DNA of 64,000 nucleotides from Azospirillum rugosum (GTDB lineage: Bacteria; Pseudomonadota; Alphaproteobacteria; Azospirillales; Azospirillaceae), in assembly GCF_017876155.1 (NCBI RefSeq), contig NZ_JAGINP010000007.1, forward strand, positions 226,249-290,248, in the 5' to 3' direction. Shown here piece after piece: positions 51,023 to 61,206 of this stretch. Every line of letters starts with the position of its first letter. Position 1 is the stretch's first letter. Position numbers and translations under genes: made by a program. The notes under the pieces were generated by a model. That model was not told the origin of the DNA, made no database searches, and saw only the letters and a program-made list of their open reading frames with translations.

Positions 51023-53110
51023 ATGTCCATGGCTCACGACGACCTCCTCTCCGCCGCCCTGCGGCACCATCGGGCCGGCGACCTCGATGCGGCGGAGGCG
51101 CTTTACCGCCGCATCCTCCTGGCCGACCCCAGGCGCCACGCCGCACGCCACCTTCTGGGCGTGCTGGCGCACCAGCGCGGACGATCCGGCGAGGCCGCGT
51201 CACTGATCGCGGAGGCCATCCGCGCCAACGGCACCATCGCCGAATACCACGGCAACCTGGGCCTCGCGCTGGCCGCCCTCGGCCGCCACGTGGAGGCGGA
51301 GGCTTGCCAGCGCCGCGCGCTCGCCCTGCGCGCCGACTATCCGGAGGCGCACCACAACCTTGGCCTCGTCCTCGCGGCGCTCGGGCGGCACGGCGAGGCG
51401 ATCGGTCACTTTGCGGACGCCCTCCGGCTGCGGCCCGGCTTCGCTCCCGCCGTCCGGGCGCTGGCCGGCGCGCTGCACAGCGACGGACGCCTCGCCGATG
51501 CGGCGGAGGCCTACGCGGAAGCCCTGCGGCTCGATCCGCGGAACCCGGTCCTGCTCAACGATTTCGGGCTGGCGCTGCGGGATTTGGGCCGCGACGGCGA
51601 CGCGGCCCGCTGCTTCGACGCAGCCCTCGCGCTACATCCGGACTTCGCCGAGGCCTGGGACAATCTCGGCGCGCTCAAGGCGGCGCAGGGCCACATGGAG
51701 GAGGCCGCGGCCTGCCATCGCGCGGCGCTGGCCCGGCGCTGGGACTCCGCCGCGGCCTGGAACAACCTGGGCATCGCGCTGAACGCTCTTGGGCGCGGGG
51801 ACGAAGCCATCGCGGCGTGGCGGCAGGCGGTGATCCTGGAGCCCGGCCAGACGGAGGCCTGGTCCAACCTCGGCAATGGGCTGCGCGACCGGGACGGATT
51901 CGACGACGCCATCGCCTGCCACCACCGCGCCTTGCGGGTGGTGCCGGCGCAGCCGGCGGCGAACAACAATCATGGGCACGCCTTGCAAGGCATGGGCCGC
52001 CATGGGGAGGCGGCGCGCTGGTTCCGCCGCGCGCTCGCGCTCGATCCCGCCTATGCGGAGGCGCTGAGCAACCTGGGTCTTGCCGTGCAACGGTCGGGGC
52101 GCACGGCCGACGCCGAACGGCTCTACAACCGCGCCCTGGCGTTGCAGCCCGGCCTGGCGCTGGCACGCTTCGACCGGTCGCTTTTGCGGCTGGAGCGCGG
52201 CGATCTGGCCGGGGGATGGGCGGATTACGGCGCGCGCTTCGCCTCCGGACGAATTGGGGCCGGGCAGTCGCCGCCCCTCCCGCCGTGGCGCGGGGAAGAT
52301 CTCGCCGGCAAGCGCCTGCTGGTCTGGGGGGAGCAAGGGGTGGGCGACACCATCCTTTTCGCCTCGCTGATCCCGGAGGTCGTCGGCTGGGCCACGGCCG
52401 TGGTGGTCGAGGTCGACCCGCGGATGGTCCCCTTGTTCGCCCGCTCCTTCCCCATGGCGACCGTGCGCGCCCCGGCGGACGACGCGGGCGGCTGCGATGT
52501 CCAGGCACCCGTCGGGTCCCTGGCGGGCTGGTTCCGCACCACGCTGGCCGACTTTCCCGGCCGGCCGGCCTGGCTCACGCCCGACCCCGCCCTGGTGGAG
52601 CGGTGGAGGGACCGGCTGGCGGCGCTCGGGCCCGGCCTTCGGGTGGGCATCGGCTGGCGCAGCCAGGTCATGACGGAAGAACGGCGCGCCGCCTACACGG
52701 CGCTGGAGGCGTGGGAGCCCGTGTTCGCGCTGCCTGGCCTGCACCTCGTGAACCTGCAATACGGCGACTGCGCGACCGAACTGGCGGAGGCGGAGTCCCG
52801 TTTCGGTCGGGCAATCCATCGCTGGGACGATCTGGACCTGAAGGACGACTTCGACGGCATGGCGGCGTTGGTCGCCAACCTGGACCTCGTCCTGTCGCCC
52901 GCCATGTCGGTGGGTGAACTGGCGGGGGCGCTCGGCGTGCCGGTGTGGCGGGTCGGGCGGCGCGACTGGACCCAGCTGGGCACGGGGGTGCGTCCCTGGT
53001 TCCCGGCGCAGCGGCTGTTCCAGCCCGCACCAGAGGAGACGCTCGGCGACGTTCCCGCCCGTGTGGCGCGGGCGCTGGCCGCAATGGCCCGTTCCCGCAA
53101 TTTCGGGTAA
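51023..53110 (+). CDS. TPR-repeat protein with glycosyltransferase-like C-terminal domain
   Basis: A 695-residue cytoplasmic protein. About eleven TPR repeats fill residues 5-390 (repeats such as YHGNLGLALAALGRHVEAEA and AWNNLGIALNALGRGDEAIA). Residues about 425-690 form a Rossmann-like domain with LVWGEQGVGDTILFASLIPE, similar to C-terminal domains of TPR/glycosyltransferase proteins (GT-B fold). Such proteins in alphaproteobacteria are found with flagellin or surface glycosylation, but this one has no such neighbours. Substrate and target unknown. ATG 51023 is preceded by GGGGAGAGG. Confidence 0.7.
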   Translation: MSMAHDDLLSAALRHHRAGDLDAAEALYRRILLADPRRHAARHLLGVLAHQRGRSGEAASLIAEAIRANGTIAEYHGNLGLALAALGRHVEAEACQRRALALRADYPEAHHNLGLVLAALGRHGEAIGHFADALRLRPGFAPAVRALAGALHSDGRLADAAEAYAEALRLDPRNPVLLNDFGLALRDLGRDGDAARCFDAALALHPDFAEAWDNLGALKAAQGHMEEAAACHRAALARRWDSAAAWNNLGIALNALGRGDEAIAAWRQAVILEPGQTEAWSNLGNGLRDRDGFDDAIACHHRALRVVPAQPAANNNHGHALQGMGRHGEAARWFRRALALDPAYAEALSNLGLAVQRSGRTADAERLYNRALALQPGLALARFDRSLLRLERGDLAGGWADYGARFASGRIGAGQSPPLPPWRGEDLAGKRLLVWGEQGVGDTILFASLIPEVVGWATAVVVEVDPRMVPLFARSFPMATVRAPADDAGGCDVQAPVGSLAGWFRTTLADFPGRPAWLTPDPALVERWRDRLAALGPGLRVGIGWRSQVMTEERRAAYTALEAWEPVFALPGLHLVNLQYGDCATELAEAESRFGRAIHRWDDLDLKDDFDGMAALVANLDLVLSPAMSVGELAGALGVPVWRVGRRDWTQLGTGVRPWFPAQRLFQPAPEETLGDVPARVARALAAMARSRNFG

Positions 53111-53191
53111 GAAATTAATCGCCAGTTAACGCAGGAAGGGGTAGGGTACCTGCGTATAACTCTCCGAATGCCGGTTGAGGGAGTGGGTGCC

Positions 53192-53893
53192 ATGTCGGAC
53201 GCAATGAGCGGCGTCAACCAGATGGTGTCGGACCTTAACAAGTCCATCACCGCCGCTGTTGATCGCGTGAAGGCCCAGCAGGAGGCGCAGGCCGCCGCGT
53301 CCGCCAACGTGCAGGAATTCCGCAAGGACGTCCGCAAGTCCGCCTCCAACACCATCGGCGCAGCCACCGACATGGGCGTGCTGGCGAAGAACGTCACGCG
53401 GCTGAACGTCGTCGGGGCGCTTGGCGCCAACGATCCGGTCGATTTCTACAAGTTTCGCGTCACCACGAAGGGTGAAGTCACGCTCGGCCAGATCGGCGAC
53501 GAGGGAACCCGCGTCCAGGTGATGTCGAAGCTCGGCACCGTCATCGCCGACAGCAGCAAGGACGCCGGCAAGCAATACGACAATTTCAAAGGCATGATGC
53601 AGGGCGACTTCTCGCTCGACAAGGGCGACTACACGCTGCGCATCACGCGCGACAAGGGACAGTCGCCCAAGGACACCAAGAACTACGCCATCCAGCTCAG
53701 CATGGGCTCCTACACCCAGGATTACGACACGGTGGCGAAGGCCCCGCTGAAGGGGCAGAGCGCCTACAGCCTGTCCACCGGCCAGCAGGCGATGCTGGAC
53801 GGGCTGAATTCCGCCATGTCCAGCCTGAACTCGATCCCGACGGGACAGTCCGGCACCCAGAAGCTGATGGGCAGCTTCAACCTGTTCGTCTAA
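53192..53893 (+). CDS. Hypothetical secreted or cell-surface-like protein
   Basis: A 233-residue protein with no signal peptide. Residues 1-60 are predicted helical and rich in Ala, Gln and Lys. A beta-rich middle follows, with NDPVDFYKFRVTTKGEVTLG and DEGTRVQVMSKLGTVIADS that recalls pre-peptidase C-terminal (PPC)-like or adhesin-like beta sandwiches. The C-terminus is rich in Ser, Gly and Met. Family not recognised. ATG 53192 follows TGAGGGAG; an upstream in-frame start at 53168 is weaker. The helical part may support oligomerisation. Confidence 0.6.
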   Translation: MSDAMSGVNQMVSDLNKSITAAVDRVKAQQEAQAAASANVQEFRKDVRKSASNTIGAATDMGVLAKNVTRLNVVGALGANDPVDFYKFRVTTKGEVTLGQIGDEGTRVQVMSKLGTVIADSSKDAGKQYDNFKGMMQGDFSLDKGDYTLRITRDKGQSPKDTKNYAIQLSMGSYTQDYDTVAKAPLKGQSAYSLSTGQQAMLDGLNSAMSSLNSIPTGQSGTQKLMGSFNLFV

Positions 53894-54018
53894 GGAGCCC
53901 CCGCCCGGGGCAAACGGGCGAACGCAGTTTCGAAGGTTCGACTCATCCCAAAGATGCGCCCCGTCCGGGCGCGCCGCGGGGGCGAACCTTTCCGGTCGGA
54001 AAACGTTAAGTCAACGCT

Positions 54019-55275
54019 ATGACCGTTTCCGACCACCCACTCATCCTGTGCCCGGACTGCGGGGCCGCCCATGCGTTGCCGCCGCCCAGCCCCGGCCATC
54101 GGGCGGAATGCACCCGCTGCGGCAGCGTTCTCCGGCAGTTCCGCTCCGGCAGCCTGGAGCATGCGGCGGCGCTGACCATCGCCGCGCTGATCCTGTTCGT
54201 CGTCGCCAACCTGTTCCCCGTCCTGACCTTCGAGCTGGAAGGCCGGGCGCAGTCGGCGACCCTGCTCAGCGGGTCCGCGGCCTTGTGGATGGGGGGGTAT
54301 GAGGGGCTGGCGGCGCTGGTCTTCTTCGTGCTGTTCGTGGCGCCGGCGGCGGAGTTGCTGGGAACGCTCTACGTCGTGCTGCCGCTTGCCGCCGGGCGGA
54401 GGCCGTTTCGCCACGCGGCCTGGGCCTACCGCATGGTGACGCGCCTGCGGCGCTGGGCGATGGCCGAGGTGTTCCTGCTCGGGCTGATCGTCGCCTATGT
54501 GAAGCTGTCGGACCTCGCGACGCTGGAGCCCGGGGCGTCGCTGGCGGCGCTGGTCGGTTTCATCCTGGTCCAGGTGTGGGGCGAAGCGTCGCTCAGCGCC
54601 TTCCAGGTGTGGGAGCGGGTGGCGCCGCAGACCCGCGTGTCCCAGGCGGCTCAGTCTCCACGGGAGGAGCTGACCGCCTGCCACGACTGCCGGCAGGTGG
54701 TGGCGGGAAGCGAGGGGGACTGCCCCCGCTGCGGCGCCGGCCTGCACCGGCGCAAGCCCGGCAGCGTGCGGCGCAGCTGGGCGCTGGTCGTCTCCGCGGC
54801 CGTGCTCTATGTGCCGGCCAACCTGTTGCCCATCATGACGGTCATCTATTTCGGGGCGGGCCAGCCGGACACCATCCTGTCTGGCGTCGAGGCGCTGATC
54901 AAGGCGGAGATGTGGCCGGTCGCTCTGCTCGTCTTCTTCGCCAGCATCACGGTGCCGGTGCTGAAGCTCGTCGGCCTCGTCTACCTTCTCGTGTCGGTCC
55001 AGCGCGGCTCCCCGCACCGGCAACGGGATCGGACGCGGCTCTACCGCCTGATCGAGGGTGTCGGGCGCTGGTCAATGGTGGACATCTTCATGATCTCGCT
55101 GCTCGCCGCGCTCGTCCAGCTCGGCGCCATCGCCACCGTCGAGGCGGAATTGGGCTCGATCGCCTTCGCCTCCGTCGTCGTCATCACCATGCTGGCGTCG
55201 GAGTCCTTCGACCCCCGCCTGATCTGGGACGCGCCCCACCTGGGTGCAAAAGGCCGGGAGGCGTCGCATGGATGA
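54019..55275 (+). CDS. pqiA: PqiA-family membrane protein
   Basis: Inner-membrane component of the PqiABC lipid-transport system, 418 residues. Two zinc-ribbon-like Cys clusters (CPDCGAAHALPP with CTRCGS; CHDCRQVV with CPRCGA) each precede four predicted membrane helices, giving the internal duplication typical of PqiA. The start ATG at 54019 has little Shine-Dalgarno support, but the first Cys cluster fixes the N-terminus. Overlaps pqiB by eight bases. Confidence 0.93.
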   Translation: MTVSDHPLILCPDCGAAHALPPPSPGHRAECTRCGSVLRQFRSGSLEHAAALTIAALILFVVANLFPVLTFELEGRAQSATLLSGSAALWMGGYEGLAALVFFVLFVAPAAELLGTLYVVLPLAAGRRPFRHAAWAYRMVTRLRRWAMAEVFLLGLIVAYVKLSDLATLEPGASLAALVGFILVQVWGEASLSAFQVWERVAPQTRVSQAAQSPREELTACHDCRQVVAGSEGDCPRCGAGLHRRKPGSVRRSWALVVSAAVLYVPANLLPIMTVIYFGAGQPDTILSGVEALIKAEMWPVALLVFFASITVPVLKLVGLVYLLVSVQRGSPHRQRDRTRLYRLIEGVGRWSMVDIFMISLLAALVQLGAIATVEAELGSIAFASVVVITMLASESFDPRLIWDAPHLGAKGREASHG

Positions 55276-56980
55276 CCCTCGCCCGATGCCGGAGCCGCAA
55301 AGGCCGTCCCCGGCGGAGCCGCCCACCCCGGTGATCCGCAAGCGGCGCGGCCTGCCGCTGGTCTGGCTGGTGCCGCTGGTCGCCGCGCTGATCGGCGGCT
55401 GGCTGGCCTGGAGGACGCTCAGCGAGCGCGGCCCGTCCATCACCATCACCTTCGACACGGCGGAAGGGCTGGATCCCGGCAAGACCAAGGTGCGCTACCG
55501 CGACGTGGACGTCGGGACGGTACAGGGGGTGGAGGTGTCCGAGGACCTGAGCAGCGTCGTCGTCACCGTGCGCATGGTGAAGGGGGCGACGGGATACCTG
55601 AACCAGGGCACGCGCTTCTGGGTGGTCCGGCCGCGGCTGGGCTTCGGCGGCGTGTCGGGCTTGGGGACGCTGGTCTCCGGCGCCTACATCGGCATCGATC
55701 CGGGGCAGGGCGACCGCGTGTCGGAGTTCCGCGGGCTGGAAGAGCCGCCGCTGATCCGCTCCAGCTCCCCCGGACGGCGCTTTTCCCTGAACGCCGACCG
55801 GTTGGGCGGCCTCGGGCCGGGGTCGCCGATCTACTACCGCGGCATCCAGGTCGGCGAGGTGGTCGGCTACGAGTTCACCCGGGATTGGCAGGCCTTGACG
55901 CTGCCGGTCTTCATCCACGCGCCTTACGACAGCATCGTGCGGCCGAACACGCGCTTCTGGAACGCCAGCGGCGTGTCGGTGTCGGTCGGGGCCAGCGGGC
56001 CGACGGTGTCGGTCGAATCCCTCCAGGCGCTGGCGACCGGCGGCGTGTCCTTCGAGACGCCGGGCCTCGGCGGCCCTCAGGACGCCGGCAAGGCGGCGGA
56101 GGAGGGCACGAACTTCCCGCTCTACGAGAACCGCAACGCCGCCAACGAGGCGCGCTACACCCGGCGCATCCCGTTCCTGGTGCATTTCGACGGCTCGGTG
56201 CGGGGCCTGCACCCAGGCTCCTCGGTCGAGTTCCGCGGCATCAAGATCGGCGAGGTGACCGATATCCGCCTGGACGTCGATCCGCAGACCGGGGCCGCGC
56301 GCATCCCCGTGACGATGAACCTGGAACCGGAACGGCTCGACACCGGGCAGGGGGCCCCAACCGACGCGGACACGTCCTACGCGGCCATGCGGGTGATGGT
56401 CGAGCAGGGGCTGCGCGCGCAGCTGAGCACCGGCAACCTGCTGACCGGGGAGCTGATCGTGACGCTCGACTTCTTCCCCGACGCGCCGAAGGCGACGCTG
56501 GAGTCCGGCGGCCCCTATCCGGAGCTGCCGTCGCGGCGCAACGTGCTCGACACCGCGACGAAGACGGCCACCGACCTGATGGAGGAGCTGGCCCGCGCCC
56601 CCATCGCGGAAACGGTGAGCGACCTGCGCGCCACCATCCAGAAGGCTGGCGCGCTGCTCGGGTCGCCGGAGGTTGCGCAGTCGCTGGTGTCGCTCAGCCG
56701 CTCGCTGGGCGAGTTGGAGAAGACCACCCAGGCGCTCGGTTCTGAAGGGGCCCCGACCATCCGCGCGCTGCGCGACGTGGCGGAGAACACCAGCAAGCTG
56801 GTCGAGCAGGCTCAGAAGACGCTGAGCACGACGGGCGAGGTGGTCGCCTCGACCAAGCCGGTCGCCTACGACCTGCAAGGCCTCGTCCGCGAACTGACCG
56901 CCACGGCCCGCTCGATCCGCGGCCTGACCGACTATCTCGAACGCCACCCCGAAGCCCTGATCCGAGGCAAACGCGGATGA
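55268..56980 (+). CDS. pqiB: PqiB, MCE-domain lipid transport protein
   Basis: A 570-residue periplasmic protein anchored by one N-terminal helix (about 35-53) and carrying three MCE domains (starting about residues 60, 170 and 300; ITFDTAEGLDPGKTKVRYR, RLGGLGPGSPIYYRGIQVGE and RGLHPGSSVEFRGIKIGE), followed by a long helical tail that forms the lipid tunnel. Transports phospholipids between the membranes with PqiA and the PqiC lipoprotein. The start is an ATG at 55268 inside pqiA; the end overlaps pqiC (ATGA). Confidence 0.95.
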   Translation: MDDPRPMPEPQRPSPAEPPTPVIRKRRGLPLVWLVPLVAALIGGWLAWRTLSERGPSITITFDTAEGLDPGKTKVRYRDVDVGTVQGVEVSEDLSSVVVTVRMVKGATGYLNQGTRFWVVRPRLGFGGVSGLGTLVSGAYIGIDPGQGDRVSEFRGLEEPPLIRSSSPGRRFSLNADRLGGLGPGSPIYYRGIQVGEVVGYEFTRDWQALTLPVFIHAPYDSIVRPNTRFWNASGVSVSVGASGPTVSVESLQALATGGVSFETPGLGGPQDAGKAAEEGTNFPLYENRNAANEARYTRRIPFLVHFDGSVRGLHPGSSVEFRGIKIGEVTDIRLDVDPQTGAARIPVTMNLEPERLDTGQGAPTDADTSYAAMRVMVEQGLRAQLSTGNLLTGELIVTLDFFPDAPKATLESGGPYPELPSRRNVLDTATKTATDLMEELARAPIAETVSDLRATIQKAGALLGSPEVAQSLVSLSRSLGELEKTTQALGSEGAPTIRALRDVAENTSKLVEQAQKTLSTTGEVVASTKPVAYDLQGLVRELTATARSIRGLTDYLERHPEALIRGKRG

Positions 56981-57561
56981 TACGCCTGATTCCCCTCGCC
57001 ATCCTGGCCGGTCTTCTGGCCGCCTGCAGCACCGAGCCCAGCCGCTTCTACCATCTCAGCGCGGCGCCGATGGCGACGGCGCCCGCGCCCGCCGCACCGT
57101 CCGCGCAGACGCGGCGCGTGGTGGGCATCGACACCGTCGACGTCCCCGGCTACCTCGACCGGCCGGAAATCGTGCTGCGCGCGGCCGGCAGCCGGCTGGT
57201 GGTCAAGGAGTTCGACCGCTGGGGCGGCCCGCTCGACGAGATGGTGACCCGCGCCCTGGAGAAGGACCTGGAGGCGGCGTTGCCGGAGATGGAGGTCGTC
57301 TCCCTGCCGCTGACCCGCGACGTGCCGCTGACCCAGGCGGTGGAGGTGGCGCTGGATCGCTTCGACGCGTCGGAGGATGGACCGGCCGTGCTGGAGGCGC
57401 GCTGGCGCATCTTCGACCGGGGCGGCGAACGTCTGAAGCGCATGGGCCGCACGGCGGTGCAGGAGGCCGTCGCAACCCCGGGCGATCCCGGCGCCATTGC
57501 CGACGCGCTCAGCCGAACGCTCACCCGACTCGCTGCGGACATCGCGGCGGCGCTGCGCTAG
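56977..57561 (+). CDS. pqiC: PqiC outer-membrane lipoprotein
   Basis: A 194-residue lipoprotein (LLAAC lipobox, Cys17) of the PqiC/YmbA (ABC-type transport auxiliary, DUF330) family, with SRFYHLSAAP soon after the lipidation site. It forms the outer-membrane ring that docks on PqiB. The ATG overlaps the pqiB stop by four bases. The last gene of pqiABC. Confidence 0.92.
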   Translation: MIRLIPLAILAGLLAACSTEPSRFYHLSAAPMATAPAPAAPSAQTRRVVGIDTVDVPGYLDRPEIVLRAAGSRLVVKEFDRWGGPLDEMVTRALEKDLEAALPEMEVVSLPLTRDVPLTQAVEVALDRFDASEDGPAVLEARWRIFDRGGERLKRMGRTAVQEAVATPGDPGAIADALSRTLTRLAADIAAALR

Positions 57562-57716
57562 GCAGGTCTTTTGTACATCCTAATACGCGAAACATGCAAT
57601 TTTCGGTCAATTGAGTGTGATGCGGTGAAATGCTGCACCGCGTCACACTTGTGTCTCCATTCGACGAGATGCCCGCAATGATTTGAACGGTGCGTTGCGT
57701 GTTTCGCGCAACTCGC

Positions 57717-57730
57717 TTGATCGGAATCAA
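57717..57730. promoter_or_regulatory. FNR/FixK-type box upstream of the pyruvate formate-lyase gene
   Basis: TTGAT-N4-ATCAA with a perfect core, about 124 bases before the start codon of the glycyl-radical enzyme. It points to activation under low oxygen by a CRP/FNR-family regulator. Confidence 0.78.
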
Positions 57731-57853
57731 TGTGGCTGCGGGGTGATTTCGCGCTTACTGGACGGGCAAGCTCGATGCTTGGTTTGGCATCGGGCGCCGT
57801 GGCCGGCCCGTTTGGGGGAACGGGCCGGCTGCCGACCGAAAAAGAGGCGCGTC

Positions 57854-60136
57854 ATGGACACCCTGATGATCGACCAGAAATCCCTTGCGACCGAAGCGGC
57901 GGCCTTGGAGCCCTGGCGGGGCTTTGCGCCCGGCGTCTGGCGGACCGAGGTGAATGTGCGCGACTTCCTGGTGAAGAACGTGGCCTCTTACGAAGGCGAC
58001 AGCGCCTTCCTGGCTCCGGTCAGCGCGCGCACGGCGGCCCTCTGGGACAAGGTCCGCGATCTGCTGGCCTCTGAGCGTGCTGCGAAGGGCGGCGTGCTCG
58101 ACGCCGACACGGAGCTGGTGTCCTCCATCACCAGCCACGCCCCCGGCTACATCGACCAGAGCCTTGAGGTCATCGTCGGCTTGCAGACCGACAAGCCGCT
58201 GAAGCGCGCCATCATGCCCTTCGGTGGGCACCGCATGGTCAAGACTGGGCTGGAAGCCTACGGCTTCACGCCGTCGCCGAAGCTGGACGAGGTCTTCCCG
58301 AACCTGCGCAAGACGCACAACGACGGCGTCTTCGACGTCTACACCGACGAGGTCCTGCGCTGCCGCAAGTCCGGCGTCATCACCGGCCTGCCGGACGCCT
58401 ATGGGCGCGGCCGCATCATCGGCGACTACCGCCGGCTGGCGCTCTACGGCGCGTCCACGCTCATCGACGACAAGAAAGCGCAGCTGAAGAGCCTGGAACT
58501 CGACCAGCTCGACGAGAACACGCTGCGCCTGCGCGAGGAGATCTCGGAGCAGATCAAGGCGCTGAAGGAATTGGTCGCGATGGCGAAGTCCTACGGCTTC
58601 GACGTCACCCGCCCGGCGGCGAACGCCCAGGAAGCCGTGCAGTGGACCTACCTCGCCTATCTGGCGGCCGTTAAGGAGGCCAACGGGGCGGCGATGTCGC
58701 TGGGGCGCACCTCCAGCTTCCTCGACGTCTACATCGAGCGCGACCTGCGCGAGGGGCGGCTGGATGAGGCCGGCGCGCAGGAGCTGATCGACCAGTTGGT
58801 CATGAAACTGCGTCTGGTGCGCTTCCTGCGCACGCCGGAATACGACCAGCTCTTCTCCGGGGACCCGACTTGGGTGACGGAGTGCGTCGGCGGCATGGCG
58901 CTGGACGGCCGCACGCTGGTCACCAAGAACAGCTTCCGCATCCTCAACACGCTGAACAACCTCGGCCCGGCGCCGGAGCCCAACCTGACCGTCCTGTGGT
59001 CGGAGGCGCTGCCCGATGGCTTCAAGGCCTTCTGCGCCGAGACCTCCATCAAGACCTGCTCCGTCCAGTACGAGAGCGACGACCTGATGCGCCCTTACTG
59101 GGGTGACGACTACGGCATCGCCTGCTGCGTGTCGGCCATGCGCATCGGCAAGCAGATGCAGTTCTTCGGCGCCCGCGCCAACCTCGCCAAGACCCTGCTC
59201 TACGCCATCAACGGCGGCCGCGACGAGCTGTCGGGCGAGCAGGTCGGCCCGGCCACCGCGCCGATCACCGGCGACGTGCTGGATTACGACGAGGTGATGG
59301 CCCGCTTCCAGCCGATGATGGAGTGGCTGGCGCGGGTCTACATGAACGCGCTGAACGCCATCCACTACATGCACGACAAGTACATGTACGAGCGGCTGGA
59401 GATGGCGCTGCACGACCGCGACATCCTGCGCACCATGGCCTGCGGCATCGCCGGGCTGAGCGTGGTCGCGGACAGCCTGTCGGCGATCAAGCACGCGACC
59501 GTGAAGGTGGTGCGTGACGAGCGCGGGCTGGCGACCGACTTCGTGATCGAGGGCGAGTACCCGGCCTTCGGCAACAATGACGAGCGGGTGGACGCCATCG
59601 CGCGCTGGGCGGTGGAGGCGTTCATGGGCATGCTGCGCAAGCAGAAGGCCTACCGCGACGCCACGCCGACGCAGTCGGTGCTGACGATCACCAGCAACGT
59701 GGTCTATGGCAAGAAGACGGGCAACACGCCGGACGGCCGCAAGGCGGGCGAGCCCTTCGCGCCCGGCGCCAACCCGATGCACGGGCGGGACAAGAAGGGA
59801 GCCATGGCCTCCATGGCCTCGGTGGCGAAGCTGCCCTACGCGCACGCCCAGGACGGCATCAGCTACACCTTCACCATCGTGCCGGGTGCCTTGGGCCGGA
59901 CGGAGGGCGAGCGGGTGGACAACCTCGTCGGTCTGCTCGACGGCTACTTCGGGCAGGGCGGGCACCACATCAACGTCAACGTGTTCGACCGCGAGACGCT
60001 GCTGCACGCCATGGACCATCCGGAGCTGTACCCGCAGCTGACCATCCGCGTGTCCGGCTACGCCGTGAACTTCATCAAGCTGACCCGCGAGCAGCAGCTC
60101 GACGTCATCAGCCGCACCTTCCACAAGGCAAACTGA
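57854..60136 (+). CDS. pflB: Pyruvate formate-lyase (formate C-acetyltransferase)
   Basis: Glycyl-radical enzyme that splits pyruvate into acetyl-CoA and formate without oxygen. The 760-residue protein has the catalytic Cys pair at 424-425 in [10 protein letters not shown] and the glycyl-radical Gly735 in [17 protein letters not shown], equal in position to the E. coli enzyme. [18 protein letters not shown] and the N-terminal LTPQIVELVTSI-like region place it with true PflB. ATG 57854 is preceded by AAGAGGCG. No activating enzyme (pflA) or FocA is adjacent; it must be supplied from elsewhere or be missing. Confidence 0.93.
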   Translation: MDTLMIDQKSLATEAAALEPWRGFAPGVWRTEVNVRDFLVKNVASYEGDSAFLAPVSARTAALWDKVRDLLASERAAKGGVLDADTELVSSITSHAPGYIDQSLEVIVGLQTDKPLKRAIMPFGGHRMVKTGLEAYGFTPSPKLDEVFPNLRKTHNDGVFDVYTDEVLRCRKSGVITGLPDAYGRGRIIGDYRRLALYGASTLIDDKKAQLKSLELDQLDENTLRLREEISEQIKALKELVAMAKSYGFDVTRPAANAQEAVQWTYLAYLAAVKEANGAAMSLGRTSSFLDVYIERDLREGRLDEAGAQELIDQLVMKLRLVRFLRTPEYDQLFSGDPTWVTECVGGMALDGRTLVTKNSFRILNTLNNLGPAPEPNLTVLWSEALPDGFKAFCAETSIKTCSVQYESDDLMRPYWGDDYGIACCVSAMRIGKQMQFFGARANLAKTLLYAINGGRDELSGEQVGPATAPITGDVLDYDEVMARFQPMMEWLARVYMNALNAIHYMHDKYMYERLEMALHDRDILRTMACGIAGLSVVADSLSAIKHATVKVVRDERGLATDFVIEGEYPAFGNNDERVDAIARWAVEAFMGMLRKQKAYRDATPTQSVLTITSNVVYGKKTGNTPDGRKAGEPFAPGANPMHGRDKKGAMASMASVAKLPYAHAQDGISYTFTIVPGALGRTEGERVDNLVGLLDGYFGQGGHHINVNVFDRETLLHAMDHPELYPQLTIRVSGYAVNFIKLTREQQLDVISRTFHKAN

Positions 60137-60158
60137 CCGGTACGGAAGGAGCGCTCCC

Positions 60159-61079
60159 ATGAGCGGCGCTTTCGCCCAATCTCCGGCCCCGGCCCGCCTT
60201 CTGGAGCGGACCGGCCCGCGGGTGGACAACGTCCGGCTCGGCATCCTGTCGATGCTCGCGGGCATCGCTCTGATGGCCGTCATGAACGCCCTGTCCAAGG
60301 TCCTGGCGGACGGCTACCCGCTGGCCGAGGTCACCTTCTTCCGCAACCTGTTCGGCCTGTTGCCGGCTGTGGCGATGGTCGCCGCGGCCGGTGGCCGGCG
60401 GACCCTGCGCACCGGCAAGGTCCGTGGGCACGTCGGGCGGGCGGTGGTCGGCCTGATCTCCATGGTGCTGCTGTTCTGGTCCTATCGGCTGATGCCGCTG
60501 GCCGACGCGGTGGCGATCTCCTACTCCGCGCCGCTGTTCCTGACCGCCCTGTCAGTGCCGCTGCTGGGCGAGCGGGTCGGCCCCTACCGCTGGGGCGCCG
60601 TCGCGGTCGGCTTCGTCGGCGTGCTGGTCATCGTGCAGCCGGGCGAGGGCACCTTCGGCCACGGCGCGCCGGTCGCCATCGCCGCCGCGGTTGCCTACGC
60701 GCTCGCCCAGATCACGCTGCGCCAGCTCGGCCGCACCGAGGCGCCGGTGACCACGGTCTTCTACTTCACCGCCTTCGCGACGGCGCTGTGCGCGGTGGCG
60801 TTGCCTTTCGCCTGGGTGACGCCGAGCCTCAAGGATTTCGGGCTGATGGCCCTGATGGGGTTGGCCGGCGGCGGGTCGCAGTACTTCATCACGCGGGCCT
60901 ACGCGCTGGCGCCGGGCGCGGTGGTCAGCCCCTTCAGCTACTCCGGCATCCTGTGGGCGACGCTGTTCGGTTGGATGCTGTGGGGCGACACGCCGGCCTC
61001 CCATGTGGTCGTCGGAGCCCTGGTCCTTATCGCCAGCGGCCTGCTGATCCTGGTCCGCGAGACGCGCCGCCGCGGCTAA
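60159..61079 (+). CDS. EamA/DMT-family transporter
   Basis: A 306-residue inner-membrane protein with ten predicted helices and two EamA repeats. The first contains SKVLADGYPLAEVTFFRN and the second begins near 165 (AVAYALAQITLRQLG). The substrate is unknown; such proteins often export metabolites or amino acids. ATG 60159 follows GGAAGGAG and sits 22 bases after pflB, so the two may be co-transcribed under FNR control. Confidence 0.88.
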   Translation: MSGAFAQSPAPARLLERTGPRVDNVRLGILSMLAGIALMAVMNALSKVLADGYPLAEVTFFRNLFGLLPAVAMVAAAGGRRTLRTGKVRGHVGRAVVGLISMVLLFWSYRLMPLADAVAISYSAPLFLTALSVPLLGERVGPYRWGAVAVGFVGVLVIVQPGEGTFGHGAPVAIAAAVAYALAQITLRQLGRTEAPVTTVFYFTAFATALCAVALPFAWVTPSLKDFGLMALMGLAGGGSQYFITRAYALAPGAVVSPFSYSGILWATLFGWMLWGDTPASHVVVGALVLIASGLLILVRETRRRG

Positions 61080-61206
61080 CCCGCGGGGGTGCGACAAACT
61101 GTAACGCCCCCACCCCGGCTGCCGGTTCGCGCTTGCCCCCGCAACTGATATATTAATATACTTCTGCAACGGCAGCCGATCGGGCGCCCTCCTGAAAGCG
61201 AATGTG

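Noticed and set aside
57755..60298. An 847-codon minus-strand frame over pflB
   Set aside because: Antisense shadow of the PFL gene without any recognisable motif.
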